A stretch of 64,000 nucleotides of DNA from Christensenella hongkongensis (GTDB lineage Bacteria; Bacillota; Clostridia; Christensenellales; Christensenellaceae). The stretch covers positions 56,513 to 120,512 of the forward strand of contig NZ_LAYJ01000033.1 of the NCBI RefSeq assembly GCF_000981035.1, in the 5' to 3' direction. The notes under the pieces were generated by a model. It saw only the letters and a list, made by a program, of their open reading frames with translations, was not told where the DNA came from and ran no database searches. Shown here piece after piece: positions 51,525-59,295 of the stretch. The first letter of the stretch is position 1, and each line of letters opens with the position of its first letter. The position numbers were made by a program, and so were the translations under genes.

Positions 51525-51695
51525 TTAACCCTCAGAAATTGCTTCTACGGGGCACGTTGATGCACAGGAACCGCAGTCGATGCACGTATCAGCGTCGATT
51601 ACATACTGATCGCCGCCATCAGAAATTGCATCTACAGGGCAATCTGCAGCACAAGCACCACAAGAAATGCAAGCGTCTGAAATTTTGTATGCCAT
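51525..51695 (-). CDS. Small 2[4Fe-4S] ferredoxin
   Basis: This 56-residue electron carrier is clostridial-type: two cluster motifs, CISCGACAADCP (residues 9-20) and CIDCGSCASTCP (38-49), each CX2CX2CX3CP, related by the usual internal duplication. It begins MAYKISDACI and ends VEAISEG. GGAGGTG lies seven bases before the ATG at 51695. It has its own likely promoter (51727-51754) and terminator, and lies between ricT and the yabB-like gene. It probably serves fermentative redox enzymes; the position beside ricT may be incidental. Confidence 0.95.
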   Translation of the reverse strand: MAYKISDACISCGACAADCPVDAISDGGDQYVIDADTCIDCGSCASTCPVEAISEG

Positions 51696-51726
51696 GTTCG
51701 TTCACCTCCATACTTAATACAGTTAT

Positions 51727-51754
51727 ATTCTACCATTCATTGACGAAAATGCAA
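51727..51754 (-). promoter_or_regulatory. Promoter of the ferredoxin gene
   Basis: On the minus strand TTGCAT (51754-51749) and TAGAAT (51732-51727) are separated by 16 bases, 31 bases before the ATG. Confidence 0.5.
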
Positions 51755-51761
51755 CCTTTTT

Positions 51762-52646
51762 TTAGTTATCTAACAAGGATTTTATTTCGTCGTCCACGAT
51801 TATTTCTTCTTCCTTCACAGGAGCCTCTTTTTTACGGCTTTTTACCGTGATTTCCTTAAGGTCATATTCCTCGATGTCGAAGGTCCCGTCTTTTAAAGTA
51901 ATCCTGACCTTTACCATCTCAGTCAATGCGTTGGTATCAATTACCTCAGCTTCCCCGTCCGGTGTTTTTACAATACTTCCATGTCTTGGAAGCCTGCGGC
52001 GCATATCGTGGTAATGCTCATGCTCATAATTCAAACAGCACATCAGCCTTCCGCACAACCCGCTGATCTTGGTTGGAGAAAGCGATAAACTTTGTTCCTT
52101 GGCCATCTTGATTGACACCGGCTGGAAGTCCCCCAAAAACGCGCTACAACAGCAAGGTCTCCCGCACGGCCCAAGGCCGCCAATCTTCTTTGCCTCGTCG
52201 CGCACGCCGATCTGCCGCAGCTCGATCCTCGTTTTGAATACGGATGCAAGGTCCTTCACCAGTTCACGGAAATCAACCCTTCCCTCCGCTGTAAAATAAA
52301 AAATAATTTTTCCGCTGTCGAACGTATACTCTACATCGATCAGCTTCATATCCATTTTATGCTTGGCGATCCGTTCCACACAAACGCCAAACGCTTCTTT
52401 TTCTTTCTTTTTGTTGGATTCCACTTTTTTGAAATCCTTCGTCTCCGCCTTGCGTATCACCTTTTTCAGCGGTTTTACGATTTGCTTATCCGCAACCTGC
52501 CGTGGAGCGAGCACAACCTCGCCGAATTCGACTCCGCGCGCTGTTTCCACAATAACCTTATCGTTTAATTGTATTGCAAGATCGCCGGGATCAAAATAGT
52601 AAATCTTTCCGATCTCCGAAAACCTCACCCCAATGATTGAATTCAT
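51762..52646 (-). CDS. ricT: PSP1-domain protein RicT/YaaT
   Basis: RicT is part of the Ric complex that controls RNase Y and development in Bacillus and carries iron-sulfur clusters. The PSP1 core (VEYTFDSGKIIFYFTAEGRV near residues 110-129, then FRELVKDLASVFKTRIELRQ) and the cysteine clusters GPCGRPCCCSAF near 158-169 and GLCGRLMCCLNYEHE near 193-207 are diagnostic. The start at 52646 follows GGAGG and overlaps the holB stop by four bases. The length of 294 residues is normal, with an extra acidic tail. Confidence 0.94.
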   Translation of the reverse strand: MNSIIGVRFSEIGKIYYFDPGDLAIQLNDKVIVETARGVEFGEVVLAPRQVADKQIVKPLKKVIRKAETKDFKKVESNKKKEKEAFGVCVERIAKHKMDMKLIDVEYTFDSGKIIFYFTAEGRVDFRELVKDLASVFKTRIELRQIGVRDEAKKIGGLGPCGRPCCCSAFLGDFQPVSIKMAKEQSLSLSPTKISGLCGRLMCCLNYEHEHYHDMRRRLPRHGSIVKTPDGEAEVIDTNALTEMVKVRITLKDGTFDIEEYDLKEITVKSRKKEAPVKEEEIIVDDEIKSLLDN

Positions 52647-53587
52647 AAAATAACCTCCAATATATGAAAAAGCATACTTTCCAGCGCCAACTTTGTGTTT
52701 AATCCGGCGCATTGCGCACGCTTTACCATGCACTCAAATAATTGTATCTGCGTATTGCAGAGAACATAATCCCGCAGCTTGGCGTGTTCTCTGATTTCCC
52801 GCAGCTTATCCTCGTTTACCAATCCGCTCTCTTCGCCTGTATGTTTGTAAAGCAACACATCCGCAATATACTGTAACGCCACCGTAAGACACAAATCAAT
52901 CTTTGCATCATGCTTCAAAAACAACGCCAGCGTAGCGCTCGTCGCCATATTTTTTGAAGTCCAAAGCCGGTTTAAAGCAAGGATCATATCGTCCCTGATT
53001 TCAAAAAAGCCGTCCTGCAGATAGGAAACAGCCAGATGGTAGTCTCCCTTTGCCGCATTGCTCAGCACACGCGCGCGCAACGTAGGAATTTTTTGTTCCC
53101 TGCACAGCTCTTGCTCTGCCTGTTCGCGGGAAAGAGACGTCTTTAAAATTATACACCGCGAAAGTATGGTAGGCAATATATTTTTGGTGTTCTGCGCCCC
53201 CATAACAAACACAGTATTTTCCGGCGGTTCTTCAATCACCTTTAAAAGAGCGTTCTGTGCCTGAGGCGTCATTACGTCAGCCTGTGCGATCACTACCGCC
53301 TTATACCCGCCTTCATAAGATTTTTTCGACACAAGGGATGGTATTTCCCGCACATCGTCGATTTTGATCGTGCTTTTTGCCGCTTCCACCGTCACAATAT
53401 CCACATGGCTTTTGTGCAGGTATTTCAAGCAACCCGGACATTTTCCGCAGGCAGTTCCCTGATCGCAAAAAACGTGCAGTAAAAATTCATCAATCTGTTG
53501 TCTTGTCGTTTCCGGCGATACGCCTGAAATCAGGTATGCACCTGCAATATTGCCAGTTTTTACAGCGTTCTCAAAAATTTCATTCAT
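52643..53587 (-). CDS. holB: DNA polymerase III delta-prime subunit
   Basis: The subunit is part of the clamp loader. Residues about 37-49 (CDQGTACGKCPGC) form the zinc module, followed by DIVTVEAAKSTIKIDDVREI near 59-78 and AQNALLKVIEEPPENTVFVM near 111-130, which are highly typical. There is no Walker A motif (the region reads ISGVSPETTRQQ), as is allowed for delta-prime. The length is 314 residues. It overlaps tmk by eight bases and ricT by four, giving a tightly coupled tmk-holB-ricT unit. Confidence 0.93.
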   Translation of the reverse strand: MNEIFENAVKTGNIAGAYLISGVSPETTRQQIDEFLLHVFCDQGTACGKCPGCLKYLHKSHVDIVTVEAAKSTIKIDDVREIPSLVSKKSYEGGYKAVVIAQADVMTPQAQNALLKVIEEPPENTVFVMGAQNTKNILPTILSRCIILKTSLSREQAEQELCREQKIPTLRARVLSNAAKGDYHLAVSYLQDGFFEIRDDMILALNRLWTSKNMATSATLALFLKHDAKIDLCLTVALQYIADVLLYKHTGEESGLVNEDKLREIREHAKLRDYVLCNTQIQLFECMVKRAQCAGLNTKLALESMLFHILEVIL

Positions 53588-54221
53588 TCCAAACGCCGCC
53601 CGCTTTTAGAATTTCAGTCATTTTTTCACGCACAATATCCTGCGTCGTATATTTGTCACCGGACGCATCGATACGAACAATCCGCTCCGGATACATCTCA
53701 GAAAGCTTTACAAAGCCGTTATAAAGCAGGATATAAAACTCTTCCTCCTGCGTTTCCAGCCGGTCGTGCACACGTTTTTTGCTCATGCGTTCAAACGCCA
53801 GATGCGGCGGGAAATCCAGGAAAAAGGTCTTATCCGGCATCATACTGCCCATTGCAAACTGGTTTATATTCATGACGGCTTCCACGCCAAGCCCGCGTCC
53901 CACGCCCTGATAGGCAAGCGACGAATCAATAAACCTGTCGCACAGAACAACTTCACCCCGCTCAACAGCGGGCGAGATCACCTGCTCAACGTGCTGCGCA
54001 CGCGCCGCAGCGTAAAGAAGCGCCTCCGTCCGGTCTCCCATCTCTGTATTTTCGATATCGAGCACCAAATCCCTGATCTTCTCTGAAACTACAGTGCCTC
54101 CCGGCTCCCTTGTCAAAACGGGCGTGATCCCGTTTTCCATCAAATATTCTGATAAAAAACGCATTTGAGTGCTTTTGCCACAGCCATCCACACCCTCGAA
54201 CGTAATGAATAATCCCTTCAC
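53580..54221 (-). CDS. tmk: Thymidylate kinase
   Basis: The kinase phosphorylates dTMP to dTDP. The P-loop FEGVDGCGKST is at residues 6-16, the DRF stretch (LCDRFIDSSLAYQGVGRG) near 91-108 binds the nucleotide, and the mobile lid includes RMSKKRVHDRLE near 143-154. I choose the GTG at 54221, with GGAAAGG upstream, over the TTG at 54242. The length is 213 residues. It is followed by holB with an 8-base overlap. Confidence 0.95.
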   Translation of the reverse strand: MKGLFITFEGVDGCGKSTQMRFLSEYLMENGITPVLTREPGGTVVSEKIRDLVLDIENTEMGDRTEALLYAAARAQHVEQVISPAVERGEVVLCDRFIDSSLAYQGVGRGLGVEAVMNINQFAMGSMMPDKTFFLDFPPHLAFERMSKKRVHDRLETQEEEFYILLYNGFVKLSEMYPERIVRIDASGDKYTTQDIVREKMTEILKAGGVWNE

Positions 54222-54248
54222 TTCCTTTGGTCCTTTCCTCAACTGTAT

Positions 54249-55664
54249 TTATAAACAGGCGATCTCAATCCCGCCGTCCTGCATTCCAAAAAGTCCATAT
54301 CCGCTGCCCTGTAAATGCCTCAGATAATCTATCATCTGTTTCGTAATCCTCTGCCCGGGCATAATGACGGGAACTCCCGGGGGATACGCGCCTGCGCTCG
54401 CCACCGCAATGCAGCCTACGCTGTCTTCCACGGCTACAATACGTCTTTCAGCAAAAAAAGCATCCCGCATTGATCGTTCCAACTGCGTGCGGTATACCTC
54501 ATTAATTTCCTCCTGCGCGAACGTATTTGCAATATGGTAGTTAGCGCCCCTGATTTGCTTCAGCGCGTCCCTGAGGTTTTCAAAATCCTCAATCCCATCT
54601 GCTATCGTGCAGATCAGCACAATATTTGAGACATCCGCTGTTTCCACGTCGATACCGCATTTGTGCAGCTCTTTTGCCGCCCCAAAACCGCTGATCCCAC
54701 GATCCGTCACGTCGATTACCAGTTTTAAAATATCTCTGTCAAATGCGCCCGAGGCTTTTGGGATATCCTGTAAAACACACCGGTAGCCGCTGATCGCTTC
54801 GATACGGCGCATATTGTCCTCCACAAGGTTTACCGCCGCCCTCAAGCGGACTTCCCCCTCCTCGCGCATCATTGCAAGCGAATAATCACACGAGGCAAGC
54901 AACAAATAGGAAGGACTTGTGGTTTGAAGCATATTGAGCCTTGAACGCACGACCTCCGGCTGTATCGCTGCATTTGCCCCGATGTTAAGCACCGCGCATT
55001 GGTTCATCGCACACAGTGTTTTATGCAGGCTTGTTACCCAAATATCGCATCCTGCCTGTGCCGGCGAAACCGGCAGCAGTTCCGAGAAATCAAACGCCGC
55101 GGCATGGGCCGCATCGCAAATCACCTTCATCCCCGCCTTGTGGGCTATCGCACATATCTCATTGATATCTGCACACAGGCCATAATAATTTGGATAAGTC
55201 AGGTAAACTGCCTTTGCGTGGGGATGATTTTCCACCGCCCGCGCAATTTCCTTTGCCGTTACAACGCCCGGCACACCTGCCGCCTCCGTCTCCGGGCATA
55301 CAAATACAGGCTGAACCCCCGCCATGCAAAATGCGTTTACAGCGCTCAGGTGGATATCCCGCGCAACAATCACCGTATCCTTCGGTTCGAGGACAGATAA
55401 TACCGCTGCATGCACGCCACACGAGCTCCCATTCACCAGAAAATAGCTTTCCCGCGCGCCAATGTGCTTCGCGTGAAGCTCCTGTGCCTCTCTGATCACG
55501 CCCTGCGGCGCATACAGGTTATCCGCATCAGGAAGCTCTGTTATATCCAGCCGGCTTACCTCAATCGGCAAAAAACCGCCCTTGCCTTTGTGGCCCGGCA
55601 TACAAAAGCGGGATTTTGAAGCCTGCGCTACACGCGTAAGCATATCCGCGACAGGCGTATTCAC
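54249..55664 (-). CDS. Lysine/ornithine/arginine decarboxylase family protein (YaaO-like)
   Basis: This is a fold-type I PLP decarboxylase. The PLP lysine is in VTSLHKTLCAMNQ near residues 221-233, FLVNGSSCGVHAAVLS near 76-91 binds the cofactor phosphate, and CDAAHAAAFDFSE near 188-200 supplies the PLP aspartate. The C-terminal domain ends with YPPGVPVIMPGQRI near 431-444. The 471-residue length matches the short SpeA/YaaO group. The start is a GTG with GGAGG upstream, overlapping the preceding membrane gene by four bases. The substrate (lysine, arginine or ornithine) cannot be settled. It precedes tmk as yaaO does in Bacillus subtilis. Confidence 0.92.
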   Translation of the reverse strand: MNTPVADMLTRVAQASKSRFCMPGHKGKGGFLPIEVSRLDITELPDADNLYAPQGVIREAQELHAKHIGARESYFLVNGSSCGVHAAVLSVLEPKDTVIVARDIHLSAVNAFCMAGVQPVFVCPETEAAGVPGVVTAKEIARAVENHPHAKAVYLTYPNYYGLCADINEICAIAHKAGMKVICDAAHAAAFDFSELLPVSPAQAGCDIWVTSLHKTLCAMNQCAVLNIGANAAIQPEVVRSRLNMLQTTSPSYLLLASCDYSLAMMREEGEVRLRAAVNLVEDNMRRIEAISGYRCVLQDIPKASGAFDRDILKLVIDVTDRGISGFGAAKELHKCGIDVETADVSNIVLICTIADGIEDFENLRDALKQIRGANYHIANTFAQEEINEVYRTQLERSMRDAFFAERRIVAVEDSVGCIAVASAGAYPPGVPVIMPGQRITKQMIDYLRHLQGSGYGLFGMQDGGIEIACL

Positions 55665-56134
55665 CTCGTACGTCCTCCCTTGCCGATTTTCTTCACCAGC
55701 TCATCCGTCGGCGAGAAAATAATTGCGATATCGCCGCAATCGACTACAAACGCATCTTTTTTCTTCTTATAGGTATACTTATACTTTTTCCGGCCCGAAA
55801 GCCCCTGCGCCATATCTTCAAAGCTTCCCGCTTTTTTGATATTGCGAAGCGGTATGGTAGACAGCGCCTTTTCGCGCCTTCCAATCCTTCTTCCGAAAAG
55901 GATTGCTCCATCCTCCACCAAATAGATATAATCCGTCAAAAAATACCTTACGAAGAAAAATGCTCCAAGCGCCACGATAATAAGCGCAAGAAACTGGATC
56001 CAGCCAATTCCCGTCCAAAAGCTCAGAAAGGACATGATGAACATCACCGCCAGAATTGCAAGTACAATCCCGACGGTAATAAAAATTCCGGCTACAGCGC
56101 CCACTTTTTTATGTGCCAGTTCTTCCCGATACAT
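55661..56134 (-). CDS. Small membrane protein with two helices and a PH-like C-terminal region
   Basis: The family is not recognised. Two hydrophobic helices (near 12-40 and 46-63) are followed by a charged domain with LVEDGAILFGRRIGRREKAL and IPLRNIKKAGSF, resembling bacterial PH-like domains of YcxB/YdbT type. Several starts are possible: I use the ATG at 56134, with GAGGG five bases upstream; ATG 56146 and TTG 56158 are alternatives. The stop overlaps the decarboxylase GTG, so it heads the decarboxylase-tmk-holB-ricT operon. Confidence 0.7.
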   Translation of the reverse strand: MYREELAHKKVGAVAGIFITVGIVLAILAVMFIMSFLSFWTGIGWIQFLALIIVALGAFFFVRYFLTDYIYLVEDGAILFGRRIGRREKALSTIPLRNIKKAGSFEDMAQGLSGRKKYKYTYKKKKDAFVVDCGDIAIIFSPTDELVKKIGKGGRTR

Positions 56135-56277
56135 GCCTGCCCTCATTTCCTCTTTCAAGCTGCATAATTTTTAATCATCCACCTGATAATAGCAAAACTA
56201 TCTTATGATATATCATATCAAAAAAACACTTTTTCCGCAAGGAGCAGAGCGTTGCCTCTCCTTTGCAAAACAGCGCC

Positions 56278-56312
56278 AAAAAACGCCTGCATTGCAGTGC
56301 AGGCGCTTTTTT
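56278..56312 (-). terminator. Intrinsic terminator of hflX
   Basis: An 8-bp stem (56284-56291 with 56298-56305) is followed on the minus strand by T6. Confidence 0.85.
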
Positions 56313-58047
56313 AAGATTTCAGTTTTTTGATCGTTTCGACCGGAAGTTTTGCTTTTATTTCGATCCCTTCCGGAAGGTATTCAAGCTCTATTTCTTTTCC
56401 GTGACGGTTAACCAGAGCCAGAAGATCACCCTTGTCGTACCCGATTCTTCCCTCGTAAGACATCATCTGCGGCGCGAGCTTTTCCGCCGCCTTCGCAAGG
56501 AGCGCTTCCATCCCATAACCGCTGCGCGTTGATATATATATGGTGTCAGCTTCATCCGGCGGAACCACCGCCAGCAGGTCTGCCTTGTTCATCACTGTTA
56601 TTTTAGGCTTTTCAGCAGCGCCGAGCGATTCAAGCAGCCCATCAACCACGTCCATCTGTTTCTGTGCATTTGGATTCGCCGCATCCGTTACGCACAAAAG
56701 CAGGTCTGCATGCGTGACTTCCTCAAGCGTCGAGCGAAAAGCGCTCACCAGGTCGTGCGGAAGCTTTTCAATAAACCCTACCGTGTCCGTAAAGACAGTC
56801 TCTCCCACGTCAGGAAGCATTACCTTCCTTGTCACCGGATCAAGCGTTGCAAAAAGCTTGTCCTCCGCAAGCACGCCCGCATCCGTAAGGGCATTCAGCA
56901 GGCTCGATTTTCCTGCGTTGGTATACCCAACAAGCGCAACTTCCTTTACTTCATTTTCACGCCGTGCGCTGCGGCGCAGGTCACGTTGCTGTTTTACTTT
57001 TTCAATATCCTGTGTTAGCTCAAATATCCTTCGGCGAATCCTGCGGCGGTCTACTTCGATCTTTTTTTCACCCGGGCCGCGCGTGCCGATGCCGCCGCCC
57101 AGACGCGAAAGCGCCGTTCCTTCCCCTTGCAGCCTTGGCAATGTATACTGCAACTGCGCAAGCTCTACCTGAAGCCGACCTTCCCGCGTACGCGCACGCT
57201 TTGCAAAAATATCGAGGATCAGCATTGTCCGGTCAATCACCTTCACTCCCAGCAGCTCCTCAAGATTTTTCGTTTCAAGAGGCGTCAGCTCGTCGTTAAA
57301 AATAACGGCGTCGGCATCTGCCGCCGCAAGCTGCAACGAAAGCTCCTGCGCTTTCCCCTTTCCGATATAGTATGCCCGGTCCCGCTCCCTGCTTTGCGTT
57401 ACAACGCCAACTACCTCCGCATCGGCGGTTTGCGCCAGACGCCGCAGCTCTTCCATGCTCTCTTCCGGCGCGTTTAAACCTACCAGCAGCACGCGCTCTG
57501 CCTCTCCCTGCGTATCGTGCATACGGACAAGCCTGCTCACACGTTCCGTCGCAAAGGCAATTTCCTGCATCAGCGCCTGCTGCGGTATCCGCCCCGCACG
57601 AAACGGGCCTGCGATTTTTACCTGGTCAAGTGCATCCCCCAAAAAGCCGACGCACATCATCGCCGCTTTTCCGTTGCGGACAGAAATTGCCGCCATCGCG
57701 TCGAACCGCGTAGAAATAAGCGTACCAATATCCACCTCTGAGAGCATCGGGCTCCCGTTTGGATGCGTATGCAACGACCGCACGCCTGAAACGCCCTCAA
57801 AGCCTCGCCGCATACGCATGTAAGGCATCTTTACGCTTTTATCGTCGCCAACCGAAACATCGAGTACTTTTCCGCCGCGCGACAGGAACACGGAAATTTC
57901 TTTTCCAAGAATATCCGTTAGCCGCGCCATTTCCTCAATCAAAGAAACGGACGCAAATTCCTGCGTCTGCATCTTATAGTCATATAATTCGTTCAGTTCT
58001 TCCTTTATAGAATCCCTGATTCCATTTAAATTTCCATGTATTTCCAT
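56311..58047 (-). CDS. hflX: GTPase HflX with a JAMM-like N-terminal extension
   Basis: HflX is a ribosome-splitting GTPase. The standard part begins near residue 165: the HflX N-domain (RVLLVGLNAPEESMEEL), a coiled-coil linker, the glycine motif RLGGGIGTRGPGEKKIEVDR near 317-336, and the G domain with GYTNAGKSSLLN near 374, DTVGF near 422 and NKAD near 489. The first 160 residues are extra. They contain SLHTHPNGSPMLSEVD near 91-106, which has the H-x-H-P...S-x2-D pattern of JAMM/MPN domains. The total of 578 residues compares with about 420 in most HflX. There is no good ribosome site; a promoter six bases before the ATG suggests a leaderless mRNA. Confidence 0.92.
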   Translation of the reverse strand: MEIHGNLNGIRDSIKEELNELYDYKMQTQEFASVSLIEEMARLTDILGKEISVFLSRGGKVLDVSVGDDKSVKMPYMRMRRGFEGVSGVRSLHTHPNGSPMLSEVDIGTLISTRFDAMAAISVRNGKAAMMCVGFLGDALDQVKIAGPFRAGRIPQQALMQEIAFATERVSRLVRMHDTQGEAERVLLVGLNAPEESMEELRRLAQTADAEVVGVVTQSRERDRAYYIGKGKAQELSLQLAAADADAVIFNDELTPLETKNLEELLGVKVIDRTMLILDIFAKRARTREGRLQVELAQLQYTLPRLQGEGTALSRLGGGIGTRGPGEKKIEVDRRRIRRRIFELTQDIEKVKQQRDLRRSARRENEVKEVALVGYTNAGKSSLLNALTDAGVLAEDKLFATLDPVTRKVMLPDVGETVFTDTVGFIEKLPHDLVSAFRSTLEEVTHADLLLCVTDAANPNAQKQMDVVDGLLESLGAAEKPKITVMNKADLLAVVPPDEADTIYISTRSGYGMEALLAKAAEKLAPQMMSYEGRIGYDKGDLLALVNRHGKEIELEYLPEGIEIKAKLPVETIKKLKS

Positions 58048-58053
58048 ACTAAC

Positions 58054-58081
58054 AGTATATCAGATCGCCCGCTCCTTGCAA
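58054..58081 (-). promoter_or_regulatory. Promoter of hflX, probably giving a leaderless mRNA
   Basis: On the minus strand TTGCAA (58081-58076) and TATACT (58059-58054) are separated by 16 bases. The -10 box ends six bases before the hflX ATG, so the start site should fall on or beside the initiation codon. Confidence 0.55.
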
Positions 58082-58086
58082 GCCGC

Positions 58087-58716
58087 TCAATAAAGATAAA
58101 TATTCAGATGATCGCCGGAAAGCTCCGCACAGAATACCTTTGAAATATCCTCCACTCCCTTTTCACGCAGCTGTTGTTCAAGCCATTGTTCATCCTTCCC
58201 AATATTCTCCAGATTATTTTGATTAACCTGACCATCCTCAATGATCATCAGCGACAAAAGCTTTTCGCCTTTTTTCACAAGCGTCAAATGCCCGTTTGGC
58301 TCAAATTGAGCGTCGCTCAATTCGCTTATTTTATGCACATTTTGCATACGCAGCAGGGTTGAAAAATCATGCGCTGTGAGATTGATCCGCTTAAAATTAT
58401 CCGTCAGCAGCTCACCATTGCGCATAATCTGGATCGGCTCCCCGTCAATCATCCTTTTTGCTTCAGCATTATGGTTTTTGATAAACCGCGTGACAAAAAT
58501 CAGAAGTCCCCATATCAACAGAACGATTACAAATTGCAGTACTGTAATATCCGGATTGTAAATCACGCCGCCGATGATACCGCCAAGTACATAGTTACCA
58601 ACCTGGTCCATTGCCGAAAGTGGCGCAAGCTGTCCTTTTCCCGACAGATTGATGATAATAATCAGGCAGATAAAACCAATCGTCAGCTTAATTGCAATAT
58701 CAACATAAGAAAGCAC
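58087..58716 (-). CDS. DUF421 (YetF/YcaP-like) membrane protein
   Basis: The 209-residue protein has three N-terminal membrane helices (about 8-25, 40-55 and 60-78), then a cytoplasmic YetF-type domain with RMIDGEPIQIMRNGEL near 87-102 and the DFSTLLRMQNV and KISELSDAQFEPNGHLTLV stretches. The family function is not well defined; YetF-like proteins are linked to envelope or spore properties. The start is a GTG preceded by GGGGGG. It follows the DUF3290 gene after 14 bases, the usual pairing for these two families. Confidence 0.88.
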   Translation of the reverse strand: MLSYVDIAIKLTIGFICLIIIINLSGKGQLAPLSAMDQVGNYVLGGIIGGVIYNPDITVLQFVIVLLIWGLLIFVTRFIKNHNAEAKRMIDGEPIQIMRNGELLTDNFKRINLTAHDFSTLLRMQNVHKISELSDAQFEPNGHLTLVKKGEKLLSLMIIEDGQVNQNNLENIGKDEQWLEQQLREKGVEDISKVFCAELSGDHLNIYLY

Positions 58717-58730
58717 CTGTCATTCCCCCC

Positions 58731-59225
58731 TTACTCGTTGATGATATTGATTGGATCGATTACGAGCGCATCCAGCTTCACAGCAATAAAAGACTGCTTA
58801 TCATCCGACCAATACAAGGTATAATAATCGTTGCGCACCTTATACACGGTTTGGTCCGTAATATCCGGTGTGCTGATAAAAATCTGATCCTGAGGCACCT
58901 TCAGTTTCCCTGAAAGCGTATCAATCGAATTGATATTGCTTTGATAACGCGTCTGCTGATTTTTTGCAGTAATCGCGTCGCTCACCTTAACTCCCGCCAT
59001 CAACGAAAACAATATAAAGAGTAATAGCGCAAGCTCTTTATACTGTACCGATATTTTTTTTCGTATGATCTGCACAACCAAAAAAATGGCAACGGCAAGC
59101 AATATCAGAATAAAGATCAACTCAAACTGGTTCGTTAGCTTTACATGACTCGTAAAATATTCATAACTGTAAAAATTCACATTGCTTGCCCCTGTCTCGA
59201 TATTGCTGTAATATAGATACCACAT
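58731..59225 (-). CDS. DUF3290 family membrane protein
   Basis: The 164-residue protein has two membrane helices (about 34-54 and 64-82) and an extracytoplasmic C-terminal domain (DTLSGKLKVPQDQIFI, YKVRNDYYTLYWSDD). This matches DUF3290, a family known almost only as the upstream partner of DUF421. Its function is unknown. The ribosome site is weak (AAATGGA). Together the two genes form a two-gene unit just downstream of the WxL locus. Confidence 0.85.
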   Translation of the reverse strand: MWYLYYSNIETGASNVNFYSYEYFTSHVKLTNQFELIFILILLAVAIFLVVQIIRKKISVQYKELALLLFILFSLMAGVKVSDAITAKNQQTRYQSNINSIDTLSGKLKVPQDQIFISTPDITDQTVYKVRNDYYTLYWSDDKQSFIAVKLDALVIDPINIINE

Positions 59226-59295
59226 TCCATTTCTTTTTAATCATGGGTACATAGAAAAAGCGCCGATATTTTACCGCCGCCTGATACCTCTTTTA

